Origin: Chelatococcus sp.
GTDB lineage: Bacteria > Pseudomonadota > Alphaproteobacteria > Rhizobiales > Beijerinckiaceae
NCBI GenBank assembly: GCA_003248805.1
Contig: QFQY01000015.1
Coordinates: 24,068-88,067 of the forward strand
Reading direction: 5' to 3'
Length of the DNA: 64,000 nucleotides
In this document: positions 59,053-64,000 of the stretch, in pieces
Numbering within the stretch: position 1 is the first letter of the stretch
Layout: every line of letters starts with the position of its first letter
Position numbers and translations under genes: made by a program
Notes under the pieces: model-generated
Seen by the model: only the letters and a program-made list of their open reading frames with translations
What the model was told of the DNA's origin: nothing
The model's database searches: none

Positions 59053-60270
59053 TCAGCCCGCCGGCCGCATGGCTTTCGCCTCGGCATCGCTCGGCAGGTA
59101 CTTGGCGCCGTCGGCATAGCGCCAGTCGACCATCGTGCCCTTGCCGTCCTTGACCGCCGTCTTGCCGACGAAGGCGCCCATCGTCGACTGGTGATCGGAG
59201 GCGCGATACACGATCGGGCCGAACAGCCCCTGGAAGCCGAGCCCCTTGAAGGCGGCGACCAGCTTGTCGTTGTCGGTCGAGCCGGCCTTGGCGAGGGCTG
59301 CCGCGATCGACCGCACCGTCTCGTAGCCGACGATCGAACCCAGCCTCGGATAGTCGTTGAACTTGGCCTTGTAGGCTTCGAGGAACTTGACGTGTTCCGG
59401 GGTCTTGATCTCGGCGTAGGGGTAGCCGGTCACGATCCAGCCGACCGGGCTCTCGGCGCCGAGCGGATCGAGATATTCCGGCTCTCCCGTCAGCATCGAG
59501 ACGACCGTGCGCCCCTCGAACAGGCCGCGCGTATTGCCCTGCCGCACGAAGTTGGTGAGGTCGCCGCCGAAGGTCACGTTGAAGATCGCATCGGGCTTCG
59601 AGGCCTCCAGCGCCTGCACCGTCGCGCCGGCGTCGATGCGGCCGAGCGCCGGGAACTGCTCGGCCACGAACTCGACATCGGGTTTGGCCTTCTTCAGCAG
59701 TTCCTTGAACCACTTCACCGCCGACTGGCCGTATTCGTAGTTCGGCGCGACGATCGCCCATTTCTTGGCGGGCAGCTTCGCCGCCTCCTCGACCAGCATC
59801 GCGGCCTGCATGTAGGTCGAGCAGCGCAGCCGGAAGGTGTAGGGATTGCCCTTGGCCCAGACGATCGCGTCGGAGAGCGGCTCGGAGGCGACATAGAGGC
59901 GCTTGTTCTGGGCCGCGAAGTCGGCGATGGCGAGGCCGACATTGGAGAGGAAGCCGCCGGCGACGATGTCCACCTTCTCCGAATTGACGAGGTCGCCCGC
60001 ATGCCGCACGGCGTCCTCCGGCTTGCCACCGTCGTCACGGAAGATCGTCTCGATCTTGCGGCCCAGCACGCCACCCGCCGCATTCACCTGCTCGAGCGCG
60101 AGTTCCCAGCCCTGGCGATAGGGCTTCAGGAAGGCCGGCTGGGCGGTATAGCTGTTGATCTCGCCGATCTTGATGGGACCGGCTCCCTGCGCCCGCACCA
60201 GAGACGGCGCGGCGACCATGGCCGCGCCGGCAGAGGCGCTGGCCAGAAAACTCCGACGGTCGATCGTCAT
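59053..60270 (-). CDS. ABC transporter substrate-binding protein (LivK/amide-urea type)
   Basis: Periplasmic binding protein of 405 residues. The start at 60270 (MTIDRRSFLASASAG) follows GAGGGGAA; 42 upstream codons are open but atypical. The N-terminus has a twin-arginine-like RRSFLA motif and hydrophobic stretch ending near SLVRAQGA, so export by Tat or Sec is expected. The mature part begins IKIGEINSYTAQPAFLKPYRQGWELALEQVNAAGGVLGRKIE, typical of type I periplasmic binding proteins of the LivK family, with later segments VNSEKVDIVAGGFLSNVGLA and KWAIVAPNYEYGQSAVKWF. The ligand may be a branched-chain amino acid, amide, urea or aromatic acid; the neighbouring AbgB-like hydrolase suggests an amide or aminobenzoyl compound. 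Confidence 0.92.
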   Translation of the reverse strand: MTIDRRSFLASASAGAAMVAAPSLVRAQGAGPIKIGEINSYTAQPAFLKPYRQGWELALEQVNAAGGVLGRKIETIFRDDGGKPEDAVRHAGDLVNSEKVDIVAGGFLSNVGLAIADFAAQNKRLYVASEPLSDAIVWAKGNPYTFRLRCSTYMQAAMLVEEAAKLPAKKWAIVAPNYEYGQSAVKWFKELLKKAKPDVEFVAEQFPALGRIDAGATVQALEASKPDAIFNVTFGGDLTNFVRQGNTRGLFEGRTVVSMLTGEPEYLDPLGAESPVGWIVTGYPYAEIKTPEHVKFLEAYKAKFNDYPRLGSIVGYETVRSIAAALAKAGSTDNDKLVAAFKGLGFQGLFGPIVYRASDHQSTMGAFVGKTAVKDGKGTMVDWRYADGAKYLPSDAEAKAMRPAG

Positions 60271-60718
60271 GCTGTTCCCCTCGTTCTGCCCGGCGACTTG
60301 ATGCCCGGTGCGTTTAAGACAAGCTCGTCCCGGTCGTCTCTTTCCAGCTTCCCGGCAGGATAGTCCAGCCGTGATCCGGAATGCGTCCAGCGCCACCGGA
60401 TTGTTTGTATACCTACGAATTTGAAGAGGCCCAAAATGCTTGTCAATGCGGAATAAGCGGCATCCTCCGAGCCTCGGACGGTGGTTGCGGCCGCTCTCCG
60501 CGGGTCGTGTCCCGGCGCCGGGGCGCGCCGAGATCCGCCTTCACGCTACAGCCTAACGCCGAATCTCGCATCTTGCCCAATGCGGTAGCGCGCCGCCTTC
60601 GTCCGGGCGTCCATGGGGCGCCCGGCCCTGTCGGGGGTCCGGCGCCTGCCCTCGCGGTCCTGGCGAGCCGGCGTGCCGCTCTGCCTAAAATTAGGACAAG
60701 GATGCTGCCCTTTTGCCC
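60271..60718. other. Non-coding stretch upstream of the liv-type operon
   Basis: About 450 bp without a convincing gene. It contains the promoter area of the binding-protein gene, including a GTTTGTATACCTACGA segment (60403-60418) around a GTATAC core that resembles a regulator site and has a near match at 55431-55446. The rest up to the sRNA promoter shows no clear structure. Confidence 0.5.
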
Positions 60719-60747
60719 TTGTTGGAGGGGTTCCGTGACCCTATGTA
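60719..60747 (+). promoter_or_regulatory. Promoter of the MmgR-like sRNA
   Basis: TTGTTG (60719-60724), 17-bp spacer, TATGTA (60742-60747). The predicted transcript start at about 60754 agrees with the length expected for the RNA ending at the terminator. Confidence 0.65.
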
Positions 60748-60753
60748 TTCCGC

Positions 60754-60832
60754 AGCGCAGCAGCGATGTTGCGTCGCCCTCCTTGGGCGTTTCCTCCCTA
60801 GACTTGGGCCGTGCTCACGCGCGGCCCTTTTT
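60754..60832 (+). ncRNA. Probable ar8-family (MmgR-like) small RNA
   Basis: A predicted transcript of about 80 nt. It contains a 5-bp hairpin CGCCC-TCCTT-GGGCG (60775-60789), then the single-stranded decamer TTTCCTCCCT (60790-60799), then a GC-rich terminator hairpin (GGGCCGTG ... CGCGGCCC, 60806-60827) and TTTTTCTTT. As I remember it, the conserved TTTCCTCCCT before a Rho-independent terminator is the signature of the alphaproteobacterial ar8 family, including Sinorhizobium MmgR, an Hfq-dependent RNA of about 77 nt that limits polyhydroxybutyrate accumulation. The CCTCCC motif is suited to pairing with ribosome binding sites. No protein frame explains the terminator. Confidence 0.7.
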
Positions 60833-60836
60833 CTTT
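60806..60836 (+). terminator. Rho-independent terminator of the sRNA
   Basis: Stem formed by GGGCCGTG and CGCGGCCC around CTCACG, followed directly by TTTTTCTTT. On the plus strand it has no upstream protein gene within 450 bp, which supports a separate small RNA. Confidence 0.85.
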
Positions 60837-60881
60837 GGTCGCAGGACGCTGTTCGTTGCTGCAATGCGATACGTTTCAGCC

Positions 60882-61124
60882 TCACCAGCGCGGGCCGTAA
60901 TAGCCATACCAGCCCGGGCCGCTAAAGGCCGTGTCGAGCCGGTAGCGCCGCTCGGCCGAACGCTCCAGGTCGATCTGCAGCAGGCAGTTCGCGAACGCAT
61001 CGCTCCCGGCCCTGAAGCCGTAGCCGCGACAGCGTCCTTCATCCATGGCGCGCTGCTCGGCGGCCGTGACGCAGCCCCCGCACAGCACGAGCAGCGCCGC
61101 CGCGATCAGAATCTTCGGTCTCAT
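60882..61124 (-). CDS. Small lipoprotein-like hypothetical protein
   Basis: An 80-residue protein starting at 61124 (MRPKILIAAALLVLCGGC), preceded by GGAGACAGG. The hydrophobic signal segment ends in LCGGC, an acceptable though not canonical lipobox, so it is probably lipidated at that cysteine. The mature part contains EQRAMDEGRCRGYGFRAGSD, FANCLLQIDLER and a terminal GWYGYYGPRW; the two further cysteines could form a disulfide. Related small proteins with the pattern C-x-x-(Y/F)GF(x)5-(D/A)-F-(x)2-C are common in Rhizobiales and have no known function. It lies 37 bp downstream of tonB and may belong to that operon. Confidence 0.8.
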   Translation of the reverse strand: MRPKILIAAALLVLCGGCVTAAEQRAMDEGRCRGYGFRAGSDAFANCLLQIDLERSAERRYRLDTAFSGPGWYGYYGPRW

Positions 61125-61161
61125 CGCCTGTCTCCATCGCTCCAGCGGTTCCCGGCGCGCC

Positions 61162-62013
61162 TCAGCGCGAGAACCTGACCGGTACGGCGAGCGCGATCGT
61201 GGTGCCGCCGACGCCGTCCGGCGGTGCCGGAACGGGGCTCGCACGGCGGATCATCGCCACCGCCTCCTCGTCCAGCGCCACATCCCCCGAACCGCGCACG
61301 AGATTGGCGGCCATCACCCGCCCCGCCCTGTCGATCCGGAACGAGACCTGGACGGTACCCGGGCTCGCCCCGGAGGGAAAGCGCTTGTAGCGGTTGAGAT
61401 GGGCCATCAGCGTGCCGCGCCAGCTCGCCTGGACGGCTGCCGAGGCCGGTGCGGAGGCTCCAGCCATCGGAGCGGCCGCCAAAGGCGCCGCCTTGTCCTG
61501 CGCCGCCGGCGCGGTCGTCTGCTCGGCGCGAGGCTTGTCGCGGTTCACCGGCTTGCGGCGCTCGACCACGCGCGGCTTCGGCGGCGGCTCGCGCTTGACC
61601 TCCGGCTTCGGCGGAGGTGGCGGGGCGAGCATGGCGGCAGCATCCGGCAACGGGGGCAGCTCGGGAATCTTGATCTCCGGCTCCGGCGCGACGACGGGCT
61701 CGGGCTCGGGCGGCGGAGGCTCGTCGACCGGCTTCGGCTCCTCGACGGGCTCCGGCTGCGGCTCCGGCGCGGCCTCGACCATCTGAGGGCCGGGCGCGAC
61801 CTCCTGCGGCTCGGCCTCGGGCGCGACGGCGATCGGGGCGAGCTCGACCATCACGGCCGCGGGCGGGGCTCCGGCCGCCGCCTCGGCCCGCTCCCAGGTC
61901 ACGAGCACCCAGCCGGCGGCGCCATGCACGCCGGCCACGACAAGCGCGGCCAGGCTCCACCGGAGGGCTGCCGGCCAGAACCGCGCGCCCACGGTCCGAA
62001 TCTCGGCGCTCAT
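61162..62013 (-). CDS. tonB: TonB energy transducer
   Basis: Protein of 283 residues that carries proton-motive energy from ExbBD to outer-membrane receptors. After a cytosolic N-terminus, one transmembrane segment lies near residues 18-38 (SLAALVVAGVHGAAGWVLV, with the conserved histidine of the TonB signal anchor). The long periplasmic spacer is rich in Pro-Glu and Pro-Lys (EPQPEPVEEPKPVDEPPPPE, PPPPPKPEVK). The C-terminal domain of about 85 residues has LMAHLNRYKRFPSGASPGTVQVSFRIDRAGRV in two blocks and GDVALDEEAVAMIRRASPVPAPP, typical of TonB. Its ATG overlaps the exbD stop. Confidence 0.94.
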   Translation of the reverse strand: MSAEIRTVGARFWPAALRWSLAALVVAGVHGAAGWVLVTWERAEAAAGAPPAAVMVELAPIAVAPEAEPQEVAPGPQMVEAAPEPQPEPVEEPKPVDEPPPPEPEPVVAPEPEIKIPELPPLPDAAAMLAPPPPPKPEVKREPPPKPRVVERRKPVNRDKPRAEQTTAPAAQDKAAPLAAAPMAGASAPASAAVQASWRGTLMAHLNRYKRFPSGASPGTVQVSFRIDRAGRVMAANLVRGSGDVALDEEAVAMIRRASPVPAPPDGVGGTTIALAVPVRFSR

Positions 62014-62465
62014 GGCGCGGGCGCTCCCGCCGGGGCACTGCCCTGCCCCGTATCCTCCAGCCCGACCAGCGCGATCTTGAGGTAGCCTGCGTTGCGCAGC
62101 AGGTTCATCACCTCCATCAGCTCGCGATACGCGACCGCGCCGTCGGCGCGCAGGAAGATGCGCTGCTCGCGGTTCGACTCCGTCTGACGGTCGATGGCCG
62201 CCTGCAGCCCTTCCCGCGCGACGGGGTCGTTGCCGAGAGCGAGCGACAGATCGTTCTTGACGGTGAGGAAGACCGGCGTGTCCGGCCTCTGCTGCGGCCG
62301 CGCGTTCGAGACCGGCAGATCGACCGCGACATCGACGGTCGAGAGCGGCGCGGCGACCATGAAGATCATCAGCAGGACGAGGATGACGTCGATGAACGGC
62401 GTGACATTGATCTCGCTGACCTCGCCGAGGTCGTCATCGCCGGATTCCTTGAGCGAGACGGCCAT
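62010..62465 (-). CDS. exbD: Biopolymer transport protein ExbD
   Basis: Subunit of the proton-driven ExbBD motor, 151 residues. The N-terminus is cytosolic, followed by the single transmembrane helix INVTPFIDVILVLLMIFMVA, in which the aspartate in FIDV is the conserved proton-binding residue. The periplasmic part contains PVFLTVKNDLSLALG and RIFLRADGAVAYRELMEVMNLLRNAG, as expected. It lies three bases after exbB and overlaps tonB. Confidence 0.95.
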   Translation of the reverse strand: MAVSLKESGDDDLGEVSEINVTPFIDVILVLLMIFMVAAPLSTVDVAVDLPVSNARPQQRPDTPVFLTVKNDLSLALGNDPVAREGLQAAIDRQTESNREQRIFLRADGAVAYRELMEVMNLLRNAGYLKIALVGLEDTGQGSAPAGAPAP

Positions 62466-62468
62466 GCG

Positions 62469-63506
62469 TCACTCCGCCGGAACGCGCGGCATCGCCGCGG
62501 GCTGGAGCTGAGCCGGCAACGCCTGGGCGGGCGCGGGCGCCAGGGCACGGCGGCGGTCGAGATCGCGCGAGAGATGGCGCAGGACCTCGGCGGAGGCATC
62601 GGCCAGGAGCGCCCTGTAGCCGGCGATGGCCCGCGAGAACACGTTGTAAATGATGACGGCGGGGATCGCCGCGACGAGGCCGATGGCGGTCGCCAGCAGC
62701 GCCTCGGCGATTCCGGGCGCGACGACCGCGAGATTCGTCGTCTTCGACTGGCTGATGCCGATGAAGGAGTTCATGATTCCCCACACGGTGCCGAAGAGGC
62801 CCACGAAGGGCGCGATCGAGCCGATCGTCGCGAGCACGCCCGTGCCGCGCGCCATCGCCCGGCCGGAACCGGCCTCGATGCGCGAGAGCGCGATGGCGAC
62901 GCGCTCCTTGAGGCCGTCGTCGGGCAGCCCCAGCGAACGCTTCGTCTCGGTCACGGCCGCGCCCAGCAGCCTGCCGACGGCGCCGCTCAGGCGTCCCTTA
63001 CGGCCGGCGACGGCGACTGCGGCTGCGTCGAGGCTTTCGGCTCTCTCGATGGCGGCGAGGGCGCGCCGCGCCGCAGCTTTCGCGCCGGCCAGTTCCAGCG
63101 CCTTCGCCAGCCAAATCGTCCAGGTCGCGACCGAGGCGAGCGCCAGTCCGATCATAACCGCCTTCACGACGATATCGGCGGCCTTGAACATCCCCCAGGG
63201 CGAGAGATCGTGCGGCAGCAAGGCCGGCGTCGCCTGTTCGATCTTCGCCTCGCCGAGCGGTGAAGCCGCAGGCGCGATGGCAGGATGGGCCGTCGTCGGC
63301 ATCGCCATTCCCGAGCCGGGCAAGGCGGGCGGCAGAGCATTGGAGGGCCCGGGCGACGACGGCGCCGGCGCGGCCGCTCCACCCTGTGCCGCGGCCGGGC
63401 GATGCGTCATCGGCAGGATCGCCAGCGCCGCCAGAAGCAGGAGCCCCGTCGGCTTCGCCGCCGGAGGGATGAGAACGAGAGGCACGCTCTTTCTCATTGT
63501 AATCAT
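62469..63506 (-). CDS. exbB: TonB-system energizer ExbB
   Basis: Pentameric motor subunit of 345 residues. Compared with E. coli ExbB (244) it has an N-terminal extension of about 105 residues: a signal-like hydrophobic segment (GLLLLAALAILPMTH), a Pro/Ala/Ser-rich periplasmic stretch and then the normal core. The core has three transmembrane helices: DLSPWGMFKAADIVVKAVMIGLALASV, then TGVLATIGSIAPFVGLFGTVWGIM with GLFGTVWGI strongly conserved, and LAVVAPGIAEALLATAIGLVAAIPAVI. Two starts are possible, ATG at 63506 or 63497; no strong ribosome site separates them. The region before is AT-rich (TTTTTATAATGATTACAATGAG), which suits an iron-responsive promoter but matches no consensus well. Confidence 0.94.
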   Translation of the reverse strand: MITMRKSVPLVLIPPAAKPTGLLLLAALAILPMTHRPAAAQGGAAAPAPSSPGPSNALPPALPGSGMAMPTTAHPAIAPAASPLGEAKIEQATPALLPHDLSPWGMFKAADIVVKAVMIGLALASVATWTIWLAKALELAGAKAAARRALAAIERAESLDAAAVAVAGRKGRLSGAVGRLLGAAVTETKRSLGLPDDGLKERVAIALSRIEAGSGRAMARGTGVLATIGSIAPFVGLFGTVWGIMNSFIGISQSKTTNLAVVAPGIAEALLATAIGLVAAIPAVIIYNVFSRAIAGYRALLADASAEVLRHLSRDLDRRRALAPAPAQALPAQLQPAAMPRVPAE

Positions 63507-63857
63507 TATAAAAAGACACTTTCCGCAGTCGTTGTGCGATGCGGATACGCCTCTGCCAAGCTCGCTCGGCTGTCAAGCCGCGATGCCGATACTCGAAAAC
63601 ATTGGAAACACCCCAGACAACAGCAAATGCGCCACGCCGCTCCTCCTGAACGCCTCGAGCACTGACCTGAGCCACCGGATCGACGCGCCCAACGCGCGCC
63701 GATACCATAGCGACCACCGGGCGCGGGCGAGCGGTGGCCTTTGATCGACCGACTTGCGCCCCGAATGGCCCGCCCGCATCGCGACCCCGCGCGGACGGCT
63801 CGGGCGCAGCCTTATCCACACCGATCGCGGCGTTTTCGATTTTGCCTTCCCAGCCCG
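63507..63857. other. Non-coding stretch between exbB and tRNA-Asp
   Basis: About 350 bp in which every frame looks like antisense noise or overlaps the tRNA. The exbB side is AT-rich and must hold its promoter. I see no RNA, repeat or terminator in the rest. Confidence 0.5.
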
Positions 63858-63886
63858 CTTGACAGTTCCCGCCCGCCGCCATAATC
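63858..63886 (+). promoter_or_regulatory. Promoter of tRNA-Asp
   Basis: Consensus -35 TTGACA (63858-63863), 17-bp spacer and TAATCC (63881-63886). Transcription would start about 30 bp before the mature tRNA. Confidence 0.75.
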
Positions 63887-63923
63887 CAACCCCCGCTGAC
63901 GACGGATGTCGCAGCCGCCCTGC

Positions 63924-64000
63924 GCGGGCGTAGCTCAGTTGGTTAGAGTGCCGGCCTGTCACGCCGGAGGTCGCGGGTTCGAGCCCCGTCGCCCGCGCCA
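63924..64000 (+). tRNA. tRNA-Asp (anticodon GTC)
   Basis: A complete 77-nt cloverleaf. Acceptor stem GCGGGCG pairs with CGCCCGC, the D-arm is GCTCAGTTGGTTAGAGTGC, the anticodon arm CCGGCCTGTCACGCCGG carries GTC at 63958-63960, and the T-arm is GCGGGTTCGAGCCCCGT. Discriminator G and an encoded CCA end exactly at the window edge. Confidence 0.97.

Noticed and set aside
63486..63512. A Fur or Irr box at the exbB start
   Set aside because: The AT-rich sequence TATAATGATTACAATGA shares scattered bases with Fur-type hexamers but fits neither Fur, RirA nor Irr consensus closely enough. The -10-like TATAAT overlaps the first possible start codon.
63573..63962. A 129-codon minus-strand frame upstream of exbB
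   Set aside because: It runs through the tRNA-Asp gene and the tRNA promoter, is Arg-rich and resembles no family.

Overview
The window is high-GC DNA from an alphaproteobacterium, most likely of the order Hyphomicrobiales (Rhizobiales). A Bosea-like organism is my best guess, but genus is not proven from sequence alone. Reasons: the SOS box before the imuABC mutagenesis operon has the alphaproteobacterial form GAAC-N7-GAAC; the pyrB-pyrC-plsY-dprA block beside topA is a Rhizobiales arrangement; there is a small RNA resembling the alphaproteobacterial ar8 (MmgR) family; and several Rhizobiales-type extragenic palindromes are present. A tRNA-Asp closes the right end. No prophage, transposase, integrase or CRISPR array was seen.

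Layout. 0-2 kb: a glutathione S-transferase cut by the left edge and two GNAT acetyltransferases. 2-10.3 kb: gatB and gatCA (glutamyl-tRNA amidotransferase) separated by a divergent two-gene RND efflux operon. 10.4-15 kb: an MBL-fold hydrolase, adenine deaminase, a D-2-hydroxyacid dehydrogenase resembling sulfolactate dehydrogenase, and a YeiH-type exporter. 15.2-26.4 kb: ruvX, a Gly/Tyr-rich exported protein, an AEC transporter, a small hypothetical gene, the minus-strand run pyrB-pyrC-plsY-dprA, a serine hydrolase and topA. 26.6-27.8 kb: a Tlde1-type L,D-transpeptidase-like protein.

28.0-36.1 kb is the most interesting metabolic region. A fused flavin monooxygenase/old-yellow-enzyme protein is transcribed away from an SDR, a MarR regulator, an enoyl-CoA hydratase, an acyl-CoA dehydrogenase, a benzoate/2-aminobenzoate-type CoA ligase and a RidA deaminase. 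Together they look like a hybrid aerobic aryl-CoA route, best matched by 2-aminobenzoyl-CoA (anthranilate) degradation. The divergent promoter region carries two near-identical 21-bp operators in opposite orientation. Downstream are a four-EF-hand protein, a 265-bp MITE-like element and the SOS operon imuA-imuB-dnaE2. The dnaE2 gene carries an extragenic palindrome in frame inside its coding sequence. A parD gene with a frameshifted parE and an MsbA-like ABC exporter follow.

45.6-50.2 kb: an amine-oxidase-like flavoprotein, then modABC with a ModE-type operator in front and a one-domain ModE behind. 50.2-53.1 kb: copper ATPase and CueR with a 19-bp-spacer promoter. 53.2-60.3 kb: an AbgB-like M20 hydrolase, a MarR regulator and a branched-chain-amino-acid-type ABC transporter whose two permeases are fused. 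60.7-64 kb: the predicted MmgR-like sRNA, a small lipoprotein, exbB-exbD-tonB and tRNA-Asp.

Coordinates of coding regions come from uninterrupted frames. Several starts were moved to internal codons with a ribosome binding site or conserved N-terminus. Functional names rest on recognised motifs and remembered family features; no database search was possible.
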